Source: Wocania_A spongiicola
GTDB taxonomy: Bacteria; Bacteroidota; Bacteroidia; Flavobacteriales; Flavobacteriaceae
Assembly (NCBI RefSeq): GCF_023502325.1
Contig: NZ_JAMFLZ010000004.1
Coordinates: 1 to 64,000 of the forward strand
DNA length: 64,000 nt
Reading direction: 5' to 3'
Shown: positions 10,022 through 18,461 of the stretch, piece by piece
Layout: the number at the start of each line of letters is the position of its first letter
Numbering within the stretch: the stretch's first letter is position 1
The notes under the pieces: generated by a model
Database searches by the model: none
Seen by the model: the letters and a program-made list of their open reading frames with translations, nothing else
Told to the model about the DNA's origin: nothing
Translations under genes and position numbers: made by a program

Positions 10022-10552
10022 TTAAAAATAAAACCTCACAAAGGGTGCCCAAGAATCTGCATAAATACTTTTATCGGCATCATATAAAACATCGTATCTA
10101 ACACCAAAAGTTACATTGCCATTTCTGTAACCTGCTCCAAAAAATAAAGCAGGAACCCAATAGTTTTCTTTACCTAAGTTTAAATTAACATCGTAGGTTC
10201 TGTTAACATTAAGTTGTTCAAACTCTGCAGAAAGCTGCAATTCTGTTAAAACATTAAATAAACCAATTATGCTACCACCAAGAATTGTTGATTTGTAAAC
10301 GCCTTTTTGTTTGTTAAATGTAGCATTGAGCCCAAAACCAAGAGCTACATTATTATCAAATTCATAAATAGAACTAGGAGCAATGGTGCCACTAAAGTAT
10401 CCATCACCAAAACTTAATCCTATGCCTCCGCCAAATCTAACATGATCCCAAAATTCACTGTTTTGCTGCTGTGCAATTAAAATATTTGAACTTATAAAAA
10501 GTGTTAAAAAAACAAGTTTTACTTTTTTGTTAATGAATGAATTTGTAATCAT
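10022..10552 (-). CDS. Small outer-membrane beta-barrel protein of unknown function
   Basis: The 176-residue product has a signal peptide (about 1-27, ending NILIAQQ). Alternating hydrophobic/polar strands with many Gly and aromatic residues follow (FGGGIGLSFGDGYF, GFGLNATFN, LFFGAGYRNGNVTFGVRYD), ending in the aromatic FVRFYF expected of an outer-membrane barrel. It is divergent from the 2-oxoglutarate dehydrogenase E1 gene. My recollection is that similar proteins beside sucA in related genomes are sometimes labelled alpha-ketoglutarate decarboxylase. Nothing in this sequence supports an enzyme activity, and that name would probably be a carry-over from the neighbour. Confidence 0.7.
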   Translation of the reverse strand: MITNSFINKKVKLVFLTLFISSNILIAQQQNSEFWDHVRFGGGIGLSFGDGYFSGTIAPSSIYEFDNNVALGFGLNATFNKQKGVYKSTILGGSIIGLFNVLTELQLSAEFEQLNVNRTYDVNLNLGKENYWVPALFFGAGYRNGNVTFGVRYDVLYDADKSIYADSWAPFVRFYF

Positions 10553-10662
10553 ATAAAATAAGAAATAATCAAAATTTTAATAAAGAGTGATTGTTTATTT
10601 TTTAAACATTTGATAATTCTTATAAATATAATAAAAGAAACATCTAATTTTAGTAAAAGTTG

Positions 10663-10670
10663 TATTTTTG
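10663..10670 (+). promoter_or_regulatory. Candidate -7 element for sucA
   Basis: TATTTTTG fits the Bacteroidota -7 consensus TAnnTTTG and lies 40 bases upstream of the E1 start codon. I see no good -33 TTTG at the usual 19-base spacing, so the assignment is weak. Confidence 0.3.
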
Positions 10671-10710
10671 AAAAATATTTTGACTAACCTTTACGGTATT
10701 AAAAATAATA

Positions 10711-13455
10711 ATGGATAAATTTTCATTTTTAAACGCAGCACATACAGCATATTTTGCTGATTTATACGAGCAATATTTACAAAATCCTGACGCGGTAGAA
10801 CCAAGTTGGAGAGCTTTTTTTCAAGGTTACGATTTTGGTTCCGAGAATTATGGATTAGAAGGTGAAATTGTTGAAGGGGTTTCTACTCAAATCCCAGAAC
10901 ATGTTCAAAAAGAATTTCAAGTAGTTAAGCTTATTGATGGGTATAGAATACGCGGACATTTATTTACAAAAACTAACCCTGTAAGAGAGCGTAGAACATA
11001 TACACCTACTTTAGATATTAGTAATTTTGGACTAACTGAAGGAGATCTAGATACTGTATTTAGTGCTGGCGATATCTTAGGCATAGGCGCAAAAACTTTG
11101 CGTGAAATAGTAGTACATTTAGAAGATATTTATTGTAGTTCTATAGGTATAGAGTACATGTATTTGCGTAATCCAGAAGTTATAAAATGGTGGCAGAGCC
11201 AATTAAACGAAAATGACAATCAACCTAACTATTCGGTTGAAACAAAAAAGTATATTCTTTCAAAATTAAATCAAGCTGTTACTTTCGAAAGCTTTTTACA
11301 AACAAAATATGTTGGTCAAAAACGTTTTTCGTTAGAAGGAGGCGAATCATTAATCCCGGCCTTAAGCAATGTGCTTTATTACGCTGTTGAAAAATATGGT
11401 GTAAAAGAATGTGTTTTAGGAATGGCACACCGTGGACGATTAAGCACTCTAGTAAACATTTTTAGAAAACCATTAAGAGAGCTTTTTAGTGAGTTTGATG
11501 GAAAAGATTTTGAAGACGAAAACATTGATGGTGATGTAAAGTATCATTTGGGGTTAACGCTTGATAAAACGTACCAAAACGGAAAAAATATCAAGATGAA
11601 TTTGGTTCCAAATCCATCACATTTAGAAACGGTAGCTTCTGTAGCAGAAGGAATTACAAGAGCAAAAATAGATTCCGACTATGGAGGTGATGATTCTAAA
11701 ATAATTCCGATAATTGTACATGGTGATGCTGCAATTGCTGGACAAGGTATTGTATACGAAGTGGCACAAATGAGCCAGCTTAATGGGTATAAAACAGGAG
11801 GAACAATACATATTGTAGTAAACAATCAAATAGGTTTTACAACCAACTATTTAGATGCACGCTCAAGTACCTATTGTACCGATGTTGCTAAAGTAACACT
11901 ATCTCCAGTTTTACATGTAAATGCTGACGATGCTGAAGCTGTTGTTCATGCAGTTGAAATGGCTTTAGAATACAGAATGCGTTACAAAAAAGATGTATAT
12001 ATAGATTTATTGGGGTATAGAAAATATGGGCATAATGAAGGAGATGAGCCTAGATTTACACAGCCAAAATTATATAAAAATATTTCAAAGCATTCAAATC
12101 CTTTTAAAATTTATTCTGATAAACTTATAGAGGAAAGCACTATTGATAGAACATACTTAGATAACATAGTATTAAGCTTTAAGGATACTTTAGAAAGGGA
12201 ATATTCAAAATCAAAAGAAGCTGATTCATCTAAAGTTAGAGAATTTATGCAAGAACGTTGGACAGCGTTTGAGCGTAGAGGAATAGATTCTATGCTAGAA
12301 TCTGTTAATACAAATTACTCTAAAGATAAGTTAGAGCACATATCAAAAGTGGTTTCAACAGTGCCAGAAGGTGTTAAGTTTTTACGTAAAGCAGAACGCA
12401 TTTTGGATGGTAGAGCAAAAATGGTTTTTGAAACCGATATGCTTGATTGGGGAATGGCTGAAACTTTAGCTTATGGTAGTTTGATGGAAGAAGGGTTTAA
12501 CATCCGTATTTCTGGACAAGATGTAGAACGTGGTACTTTTAGTCATCGTCATGCTATTTTAAGAGATGAGATTTCAGAAGAACGCATAAATCTGTTAAAT
12601 ACAAACCCAGAAAACAAAGGTAAAATGGATATTTATAATTCCTTTTTATCAGAATATGGTGTATTAGGCTTTGACTATGGATATGCAATGGCCAACCCTA
12701 ATACTTTAACTATTTGGGAAGCGCAGTTTGGTGATTTTAGTAATGGAGCTCAAATTATTTTCGATCAATATTTATCGGCAGCAGAAGATAAATGGAAAGC
12801 ACAAAATGGTATTGTTGTATTATTGCCACATGGATATGAAGGACAAGGGTCTGAGCATTCATCTGCAAGAATGGAGCGCTATTTACAATTGTGTGCCGAG
12901 GACAATATGATTGTTGCAGATTGTACAACACCTGCAAATTTTTTCCATTTATTACGTCGTCAAATGAAGCGTGATTTTAGAAAACCTTTAATCGTATTTA
13001 CGCCAAAAAGTTTATTACGTCACCCAAAAGCAGTTTCATCAATAAAAGAATTAGCAACAGGCACTTTTGAAGAGGTTATAGATGATACGGTAAATCCAAA
13101 GAGCATAAAAAAATTAGTATTCTGTACAGGAAAATTCTATTATGACTTATTAGCTGAAAGAGAAAAATTGAATAATGAAGATGTAGCATTGGTAAGAATA
13201 GAACAATTATTCCCGTTGCATTTAGATAAAATTCAGCAAGTGATAGACCGTTATTCAAATGTCGAAAATTATGTTTGGGCTCAAGAAGAACCGAAAAATA
13301 TGGGAGCTTGGAGCCATATAATGGAACGCTTAGATTTGGTTAAATTAAATGTTTGTGCCAGACCATATAGTTCTGTGCCAGCACCAGGATCTAGTACAAG
13401 AGATAAGAGAAGACAACAACGCGTTATAAATGCTGTTTTCAATAACGAAAATTAA
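10711..13455 (+). CDS. sucA: 2-oxoglutarate dehydrogenase E1 component
   Basis: The thiamine-diphosphate E1 subunit oxidatively decarboxylates 2-oxoglutarate in the TCA cycle and passes the succinyl group to the lipoyl arm of E2. At 914 residues it is the usual length for the OGDH family. The N-terminal E2-binding segment is present (FLNAAHTAYFADLYEQYLQNP, start to about 25, with PSWRAFFQGY at 31-40). Further landmarks are GMAHRGRL (237-244), the TPP-binding stretch from HGDAA (337-341) to NNQIGFTT (371-378), and the transketolase-type pyrimidine and C-terminal domains (LLPHGYEGQGSEHSSARMER, VRIEQLFPLH). The E2 gene follows 44 bases downstream, so the pair is an operon. The E3 gene is not in the window. 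Confidence 0.98.
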   Translation: MDKFSFLNAAHTAYFADLYEQYLQNPDAVEPSWRAFFQGYDFGSENYGLEGEIVEGVSTQIPEHVQKEFQVVKLIDGYRIRGHLFTKTNPVRERRTYTPTLDISNFGLTEGDLDTVFSAGDILGIGAKTLREIVVHLEDIYCSSIGIEYMYLRNPEVIKWWQSQLNENDNQPNYSVETKKYILSKLNQAVTFESFLQTKYVGQKRFSLEGGESLIPALSNVLYYAVEKYGVKECVLGMAHRGRLSTLVNIFRKPLRELFSEFDGKDFEDENIDGDVKYHLGLTLDKTYQNGKNIKMNLVPNPSHLETVASVAEGITRAKIDSDYGGDDSKIIPIIVHGDAAIAGQGIVYEVAQMSQLNGYKTGGTIHIVVNNQIGFTTNYLDARSSTYCTDVAKVTLSPVLHVNADDAEAVVHAVEMALEYRMRYKKDVYIDLLGYRKYGHNEGDEPRFTQPKLYKNISKHSNPFKIYSDKLIEESTIDRTYLDNIVLSFKDTLEREYSKSKEADSSKVREFMQERWTAFERRGIDSMLESVNTNYSKDKLEHISKVVSTVPEGVKFLRKAERILDGRAKMVFETDMLDWGMAETLAYGSLMEEGFNIRISGQDVERGTFSHRHAILRDEISEERINLLNTNPENKGKMDIYNSFLSEYGVLGFDYGYAMANPNTLTIWEAQFGDFSNGAQIIFDQYLSAAEDKWKAQNGIVVLLPHGYEGQGSEHSSARMERYLQLCAEDNMIVADCTTPANFFHLLRRQMKRDFRKPLIVFTPKSLLRHPKAVSSIKELATGTFEEVIDDTVNPKSIKKLVFCTGKFYYDLLAEREKLNNEDVALVRIEQLFPLHLDKIQQVIDRYSNVENYVWAQEEPKNMGAWSHIMERLDLVKLNVCARPYSSVPAPGSSTRDKRRQQRVINAVFNNEN

Positions 13456-13499
13456 AAAGCGATATTTATAAAATTCATATACAATTCAAATTATAGAGC

Positions 13500-14717
13500 A
13501 TGATTTTAGAAATGAAAGTACCATCACCAGGGGAATCTATTACAGAAGTAGAAATAGCAACATGGTTAGTTGAAGATGGAGATTATGTAGAAAAAGACCA
13601 GGCTATTGCCGAGGTAGATAGTGATAAAGCAACCCTTGAATTACCAGCTGAGGTTAGCGGAACAATTACGCTTAAAGCAGAAGAAGGAGATGCTGTTGCT
13701 GTAGGAGCAGTAGTTTGTTTAATTGACACTAGTGCAGAAAAACCAGAAGGAGGAGATGCTGTAAAAGAAGAAAAAAAGGAAGAAGACCCAAAAGCTGAAA
13801 AGAAAAGTGCTAGTTTGAGTACTAATGAAAACAAAACATATGCTACAGGAACAGCAAGTCCAGCAGCTAAAAAAGTTTTAGCCGAAAAAGGAATAGATGC
13901 AGCTTCAGTTTCTGGAACAGGAAAAGATGGTCGTATTACAAAAGAAGATGCTGTAAATGCGGTGCCTAGTATGGGAACGCCAACAGGAGGAAGCAGAGGG
14001 ACTTCTAGAAGTAAAATGTCTATGTTGCGTCGTAAAGTAGCAGAACGTTTAGTTGAAGCTAAAAATACAACAGCTATGTTAACCACATTTAATGAGGTTG
14101 ATATGTCTCCAATCTTCGCATTACGAAGAGAGTATAAAGAAACCTTTAAAGCAAAACATGGTGTTGGCTTAGGGTTTATGAGTTTCTTTACTTTGGCTGT
14201 AGTTAGAGCTTTAAAAATGTATCCGGCTGTGAATTCTATGATTGATGGAAAAGAAATGATTTCTTATGATTTTTGCGACATTAGCATTGCAGTTTCTGGA
14301 CCAAAAGGACTTATGGTTCCTGTAATGAGGAATGTTGAAAATTTAAGCTTTAGAGGTGTTGAATCTGAAGTGAAAAGGTTAGCTATTCGTGCTCGCGACG
14401 GACAAATTACTGTTGATGAAATGACAGGAGGAACATTTACCATTTCTAACGGAGGTGTTTTTGGAAGTATGTTATCTACACCAATAATTAACCCACCACA
14501 AAGCGGTATTTTAGGAATGCATAATATTGTTGAACGACCAGTAGCTATTGATGGAAAAGTTGAAATACGACCTATTATGTATGTGGCATTATCATACGAC
14601 CATAGAATTATTGATGGTAAAGAAAGTGTAGGGTTCTTAGTAGCTGTTAAAGAAGCTTTAGAAAACCCAACAGAATTATTAATGAATAACGATATTAAAA
14701 AAGCATTAGAGCTTTAG
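13500..14717 (+). CDS. sucB: Dihydrolipoyllysine-residue succinyltransferase (2-oxoglutarate dehydrogenase E2)
   Basis: This is the E2 core of the 2-oxoglutarate dehydrogenase complex, which moves the succinyl group from lipoamide to CoA. The 405-residue product has one lipoyl domain with the modified lysine in EVDSDKATLE (Lys43), and an Ala/Glu/Lys-rich linker (about 78-115). An E3/E1-binding domain follows (about 118-155, ASPAAKKVLAEKGID and GKDGRITKEDA). The catalytic acyltransferase domain carries the family motif YDHRIIDG near the C-terminus (His368, Asp372). One lipoyl domain is normal for this family. It is cotranscribed with the E1 gene and ends at a strong terminator. Confidence 0.97.
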   Translation: MILEMKVPSPGESITEVEIATWLVEDGDYVEKDQAIAEVDSDKATLELPAEVSGTITLKAEEGDAVAVGAVVCLIDTSAEKPEGGDAVKEEKKEEDPKAEKKSASLSTNENKTYATGTASPAAKKVLAEKGIDAASVSGTGKDGRITKEDAVNAVPSMGTPTGGSRGTSRSKMSMLRRKVAERLVEAKNTTAMLTTFNEVDMSPIFALRREYKETFKAKHGVGLGFMSFFTLAVVRALKMYPAVNSMIDGKEMISYDFCDISIAVSGPKGLMVPVMRNVENLSFRGVESEVKRLAIRARDGQITVDEMTGGTFTISNGGVFGSMLSTPIINPPQSGILGMHNIVERPVAIDGKVEIRPIMYVALSYDHRIIDGKESVGFLVAVKEALENPTELLMNNDIKKALEL

Positions 14718-14740
14718 TAATATTAAGTTTTTATATACAA

Positions 14741-14773
14741 AAAAAGCCACCTTCTTTAGGTGGCTTTTTTTTT
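14741..14773 (+). terminator. Intrinsic terminator after sucAB
   Basis: The perfect stem AAAAAGCCACC/GGTGGCTTTTT has a 7-base loop and a long T run. It stands 23 bases after the E2 stop codon. Confidence 0.92.
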
Positions 14774-14804
14774 CAATTAATTCTTTTTTAAAGACTAACT
14801 AAAA

Positions 14805-14903
14805 CTAAAAAAAGGTAACAAGAATATTAATTGAAATCACAATTAAAACCAATATTATTAGTCCTATTGCAAAAAATTTTTCAAGAGTATTATTTCTTTC
14901 CAT
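14805..14903 (-). CDS. Candidate 32-residue hydrophobic membrane peptide
   Basis: From an ATG at 14903 the frame gives a 32-residue peptide with a charged start (MERNNTLEKFF), one hydrophobic helix (AIGLIILVLIVISINILV) and an aromatic end (TFF). A TTG at 14987 would extend it to 60 residues, but that start lies inside the repeat hairpin and adds a basic, unrelated segment, so I prefer the ATG. The frame lies just beyond a tandem array of hairpins on the same strand. Single-helix peptides of this size occur as type I toxins, small stress proteins and by chance. I cannot tell which this is. Confidence 0.25.
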   Translation of the reverse strand: MERNNTLEKFFAIGLIILVLIVISINILVTFF

Positions 14904-14980
14904 TTTGTATATATAAAGACAGGTTTGGGGTAAATTAGTTCTCTTTTTTTTAAAGACTCTGTATTGTGAAAAACACAGAG

Positions 14981-15360
14981 CCTTCAATAATTCTCCCTAA
15001 GAACTAATTAATAGCACTGTAAAAGTATAGTATAGTATTGATAAAAAAAATACGTACTTCTACGTATTTTTTAGATGGATATTATCATTAAATAAAAAAA
15101 GCTCTAAATCATTACAATTTAGAGCCTTCAATAATTCTCCCTAAGAACTAATTAATAGCACTGTAAAAGTATAGTATAGTATTGATAAAAAAAATACGTA
15201 CTTCTACGTATTTTTTAGATAGATATTATTATTAAACAAAAGAAAGCTCTAAATCATTACAATTTAGAGCCTTCAATAATTCTCCCTAAGAACTAATTAA
15301 TAGCACTGTAAAAGTATAATATAGTATTGATAAAAAAAATACGTACTTCTACGTATTTTT
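14981..15360. repeat. Three tandem copies of a 144-145 bp non-coding unit with conserved hairpins
   Basis: The units are 14981-15124, 15125-15269 and a partial third at 15270-15360. Over the first ~95 bases they are almost identical. Each holds the perfect inverted repeat AAAAATACGTA-CTTC-TACGTATTTTT (15045-15072, 15189-15216, 15335-15360). A second hairpin, GCTCTAAAT/ATTTAGAGC, marks the two unit boundaries (15101-15125 and 15246-15270). At the outer end a related stem with different bases occupies the same place (about 14957-14981). Read on the minus strand, the boundary hairpins are followed by T-rich tracts. The array takes up most of the 640-base stretch between the E2 gene and the response regulator. 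It is not a CRISPR array because the unit is one long repeat without unique spacers. Confidence 0.9.
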
Positions 15361-15361
15361 A
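15332..15361 (-). terminator. Intrinsic terminator overlapping the response-regulator stop codon
   Basis: On the minus strand AAAAATACGTA pairs with TACGTATTTTT around a GAAG loop, and an 8-base T run follows. The stop codon of the response regulator (15359-15361) lies in the first arm. The same hairpin recurs in the two other repeat units. It is symmetric enough to work in both directions. Confidence 0.75.
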
Positions 15362-15985
15362 AAGAAAGTCTTTATTTAAGTTCGCCCAAATTGAAAGGGA
15401 GGTAGGTTTGTTGTCTAACCCTAATTTTGCTACAATATTACTTCTGTGCTTTTCTACAGTTCTTACAGAAATTATTAATTCGTTGGCAATGTCATGGCTG
15501 GTTTTATTTTCAGATATAAGCTTAACAATTTTTAACTCAGATTTACTTAAGGAAGCTAAAGCATCTGGCTTTTGTTGACTAGCGCTTAAATAATCAGCAA
15601 TTTCTTCACTAAAATACGACTTGTTATTTACAACGTGTTTAATGCAAGTTTCAATTTCTTCAATAGCAAATTCTTTTAAAATATATCCGTAAACACCAAA
15701 CTCTAAAGCCTTGTCATAAACTTCCTCTTCTTTATCAAAGGTTATTAAAATAACTTTGGTATTAAGATTGTTCTTTTTGCAAGCTTCTGCAATTTCTAAA
15801 CCAGTTTTGTGAGGCATTCTTATATCTAGAATGGCAATTTCAGGTTTTAATTTTACGATAAGATTATAAGCAGCATTTCCGTCTTGAGCACTCCCAACAA
15901 TATTAAAACCTTTTGAGGTTAAAAAATCGGATAGACCTCTTAACATTAGCGGATGGTCGTCTGCAATTACAATGCTATGATTCAT
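15359..15985 (-). CDS. NarL/FixJ-type (LuxR-family HTH) response regulator
   Basis: The 208-residue product has a receiver domain (about 3-120) with the acidic pocket DD at 9-10, the phosphoacceptor Asp54 in AILDIRMP, and a conserved Thr/Lys switch region (ILITFDKEEE and GYILKEF). The C-terminal LuxR-type helix-turn-helix (about 142-205) has LSKSELKIVKLISENKTSHDIANEL and VRTVEKHRSNI. It would bind DNA as a phosphorylated dimer. No histidine kinase is adjacent, so it is an orphan within this window. Its stop codon runs directly into the first copy of the tandem hairpin array. Confidence 0.93.
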   Translation of the reverse strand: MNHSIVIADDHPLMLRGLSDFLTSKGFNIVGSAQDGNAAYNLIVKLKPEIAILDIRMPHKTGLEIAEACKKNNLNTKVILITFDKEEEVYDKALEFGVYGYILKEFAIEEIETCIKHVVNNKSYFSEEIADYLSASQQKPDALASLSKSELKIVKLISENKTSHDIANELIISVRTVEKHRSNIVAKLGLDNKPTSLSIWANLNKDFL

Positions 15986-16040
15986 TAATTAATTGGTAGG
16001 GATTATTTTGCTATATAATTATATTATAAATGTAAGGATT

Positions 16041-16064
16041 AAAACTATAGATTCTTATAGTTTT
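16041..16064 (-). terminator. Possible terminator hairpin at the end of the retropepsin-like gene
   Basis: AAAACTATA and TATAGTTTT form a perfect 9-pair stem that overlaps the stop codon at 16055-16057. The T run is only four bases, so termination may be weak. Confidence 0.4.
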
Positions 16065-16495
16065 AGGTATAAATATTTCTTTTCGTAATCAATTATAGCT
16101 TTTGCTTTTTTTAAAATATCTGCACCAATAATACCATCAACAGGTTTTGCGTTATGATTTATAAGGGCAGTGTTAACGTGCGAAAGGTTAAATAAAACCA
16201 AAACAATTTTATTATGCTTCCATTTGCCTATTTTAATTTTATTTTTCTTTGCCATTTTAGTATCCATATCTATAGCACCAGCACCTGCTGCTTTAATTAA
16301 AGAATCTTCGGCTAATAGGTTAAAATTTTCAACAGCCTCAAACCCCACACATGAACTAGATGCTCCTGTATCTAAAATAAAAAGACCTTTTACACCATTA
16401 ATAGTCGCCTTGACTTCAAAATGATTTGTTTTAGTAAGCTTCAATTTTACTTTTGTGTAGCCTTTATCTAGTAAAAATTGCTGGTGAGATTGCAT
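16055..16495 (-). CDS. Retropepsin-like aspartic protease-fold protein
   Basis: The 146-residue product carries the single-domain aspartic protease signature FILDTGASSSCVG with the catalytic Asp42, and a C-terminal GIIGADIL motif matching the family flap and hydrophobic-hydrophobic-Gly region. It has no signal peptide and is predicted to be cytoplasmic. One domain is only half of a pepsin-type site, so it would need to form a dimer, as retropepsins do. Its substrate is unknown. It is divergent from the TatD nuclease gene. Confidence 0.82.
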   Translation of the reverse strand: MQSHQQFLLDKGYTKVKLKLTKTNHFEVKATINGVKGLFILDTGASSSCVGFEAVENFNLLAEDSLIKAAGAGAIDMDTKMAKKNKIKIGKWKHNKIVLVLFNLSHVNTALINHNAKPVDGIIGADILKKAKAIIDYEKKYLYLKL

Positions 16496-16511
16496 CTAAT
16501 TTAGTTTTAAA

Positions 16512-16519
16512 CAAATATA
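16512..16519 (-). promoter_or_regulatory. Candidate -7 element for the retropepsin-like gene
   Basis: On the minus strand the bases read TATATTTG, an exact match to TAnnTTTG, 16 bases upstream of the ATG. A TTTG lies upstream but at 23 bases rather than 19, so only the -7 box is convincing. Confidence 0.4.
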
Positions 16520-16580
16520 ATGATGTAAAACAATTATTTTTACAAAATAATGCTAATGATACCACATAAAATAATAAAAT

Positions 16581-17348
16581 TTGATAATAACAGATACCCA
16601 CACTCATTTATATAGCGAGTCTTTTGATGAAGATAGAGAGCAGATAATAAATCGTGCTATTGAGCTAGGCGTAATACGATTTTTTATTCCAGCAATAGAC
16701 TCTACCTATACAGATGCCATGTTTCAACTTGAAAAAAAATACCCAGATTATATGTTTTTAATGATGGGTTTGCATCCAACGCATGTAAAGAATAATTATA
16801 TTGAAGAATTAAAGCATGTTGAAAAGTTGCTTGCAGAAAGAAGTTTTTATGCTATTGGAGAAATAGGGATTGACTTATATTGGGATACATCTACTCTAGA
16901 TATTCAAAAAAAGGCTTTTAAGCATCAAATTCAATTAGCAAAGAAATACCAGTTACCAATTGTTATTCATTGTCGTGATGCTTTCGATGAAATATTTGAA
17001 GTTTTAGAAGAAGAAAAGAGTGACGATTTGTTTGGGATATTTCATTGCTTTACAGGAACTATAGAACAAGCACATCAGGCTATATCCTACAATATGAAAT
17101 TAGGTATAGGAGGAGTGGTTACTTTTAAAAACGGAAAGATTGATAAGTTTTTAAATCAAATCGATTTAAAACACATAGTTTTAGAAACCGATGCCCCATA
17201 TTTGTCTCCCGTTCCCTATAGAGGTAAGCGAAACGAAAGTTCATATATAATAAAGGTGTTAGAAAAGTTATCAGACCTATATAATATGTCTCAACAAGAT
17301 ATAGCTAAAGTCACAACCGAAAATTCAAAATCTGTTTTTAAAATTTAA
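16581..17348 (+). CDS. tatD: TatD-family metal-dependent hydrolase (3'-5' DNase)
   Basis: The 255-residue TIM-barrel protein has all the family metal ligands: DTHTH (5-9), GEIGID with the catalytic Glu (about 94-99), HCRDAFDE, HCFTG and LETDAPYLSP. TatD-like enzymes remove nucleotides from DNA 3' ends and act in DNA repair and turnover in the cytoplasm. The start is a TTG at 16581. It is preferred because it gives MIITDTHTHLY, the normal family N-terminus, and no ATG precedes this motif. The asparaginase gene follows after 4 bases, so the two are cotranscribed. Confidence 0.94.
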   Translation: MIITDTHTHLYSESFDEDREQIINRAIELGVIRFFIPAIDSTYTDAMFQLEKKYPDYMFLMMGLHPTHVKNNYIEELKHVEKLLAERSFYAIGEIGIDLYWDTSTLDIQKKAFKHQIQLAKKYQLPIVIHCRDAFDEIFEVLEEEKSDDLFGIFHCFTGTIEQAHQAISYNMKLGIGGVVTFKNGKIDKFLNQIDLKHIVLETDAPYLSPVPYRGKRNESSYIIKVLEKLSDLYNMSQQDIAKVTTENSKSVFKI

Positions 17349-17352
17349 AATT

Positions 17353-18384
17353 ATGGCAAATACCAAACCTAATATATTACTTATATATACTGGCGGAACT
17401 ATAGGTATGATTAAAGATTTTAAAACAGGAGCTCTTCGAGCTTTCGATTTTAAAAACCTTTTAAAGAGAATTCCAGAGCTAAACTTATTAGATTGTAATA
17501 TAGATACAATCTCATTTAAAGAACCTATTGATTCTAGTAATATGAACCCTAAATATTGGGTGCAAATTGCAGAAATAATTGAGAAAAATTATGATCAGAA
17601 TGATGGTTTTGTTGTGTTGCACGGAAGTGATACCATGAGCTATACAGCATCGGCATTAAGTTTTATGTTAGAAAACCTTGCAAAACCAGTAGTTTTTACA
17701 GGATCACAGCTACCTATAGGTGATTTACGAACAGACGCCAAAGAAAATTTAATTACCTCAATACAAGTCGCATCATTACGACATAGAAAAAGACCAGTAG
17801 TTAAAGAAGTGTGTTTGTATTTTGAATATAAATTGTATCGAGCAAATAGAACAACAAAAATTAATGCAGAACATTTTGAAGCTTTTGCTTCATTAAATTA
17901 CCCAGACCTAGCAGAGTCTGGAGTACATTTAAAAGTCAACAACGAATATTTGTTTAAGCCTAATTTAAAAAAAAGCTTAGTTGTTCATAAAAATTTAGAT
18001 AAGAATATAGCGTTGGTAAAGCTATTTCCAGGAATTTCAGAGCAGGTTTTACAGAGTATTTTTAATACTCCTGATTTGAAAGGTGTTATTTTAGAAACCT
18101 ATGGAGCCGGTAATTGTAGTACTGAAGATTGGTTTGTTACTTTGCTGAAAAATGCAATATCAAAAGGGATACATATTATAAATGTAACGCAGTGTTCGGG
18201 AGGTGGAGTTATTATGGGGCATTATGAAACGAGTAACCAGCTAAAAAAAATAGGCGTTATTTCAGGAAAAGACATCACAACAGAGGCTGCTATTAGTAAA
18301 TTAATGTATTTATTAGGGCAAAATATTTCGAGTAAAACCTTCAAAACCAGTTATGAAATGGGTTTAAGAGGAGAAATATCTTAA
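17353..18384 (+). CDS. ansA: Type I (cytoplasmic) L-asparaginase
   Basis: The 343-residue protein hydrolyses L-asparagine to aspartate and ammonia. The two catalytic threonine regions are present: YTGGTIGM at 12-19 and HGSDTMSYTASALSF at about 94-108. The substrate-binding FTGSQLPIGDLRTDAKENL and C-terminal ETYGAGNC stretches also fit the family. There is no signal peptide, as expected for the cytosolic type I enzyme. It overlaps no neighbour and follows tatD by 4 bases. It is one of three asparaginase-type enzymes of two unrelated folds in the window. Confidence 0.95.
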   Translation: MANTKPNILLIYTGGTIGMIKDFKTGALRAFDFKNLLKRIPELNLLDCNIDTISFKEPIDSSNMNPKYWVQIAEIIEKNYDQNDGFVVLHGSDTMSYTASALSFMLENLAKPVVFTGSQLPIGDLRTDAKENLITSIQVASLRHRKRPVVKEVCLYFEYKLYRANRTTKINAEHFEAFASLNYPDLAESGVHLKVNNEYLFKPNLKKSLVVHKNLDKNIALVKLFPGISEQVLQSIFNTPDLKGVILETYGAGNCSTEDWFVTLLKNAISKGIHIINVTQCSGGGVIMGHYETSNQLKKIGVISGKDITTEAAISKLMYLLGQNISSKTFKTSYEMGLRGEIS

Positions 18385-18461
18385 AATTAACTGTTAAAAT
18401 TTTAACACCTTGATTTTTTTTTGTTATTTGAGCCACCGTAATTAAAAGTACTGTGAAATAC

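Noticed and set aside
10022..10552. Label of alpha-ketoglutarate decarboxylase for the small gene beside sucA.
   Set aside because: The protein is a signal-peptide-bearing beta-barrel with no cofactor motif. The name probably comes from the neighbouring gene.
13583..14086. 167-residue open frame antisense to the 2-oxoglutarate dehydrogenase E2 gene.
   Set aside because: It mirrors a conserved coding sequence, has Ser/Ala/Phe-biased composition and no family signature, so it is a shadow frame.
14805..14987. 60-residue version of the small minus-strand frame starting at TTG 14987.
   Set aside because: The start lies within the repeat hairpin and the added residues are basic and unlike the hydrophobic part. 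An ATG at 14903 gives a more natural peptide.
14981..15360. Possible CRISPR array because of tandem repetition.
   Set aside because: The period is 144-145 bases with the whole unit conserved, there are no unique spacers and no cas genes are nearby.
18393..18406. 14-bp perfect palindrome GTTAAAATTTTAAC after the asparaginase gene.
   Set aside because: It is AT-only apart from its ends, has no loop for a terminator and no second copy nearby, so chance is likely in AT-rich DNA.
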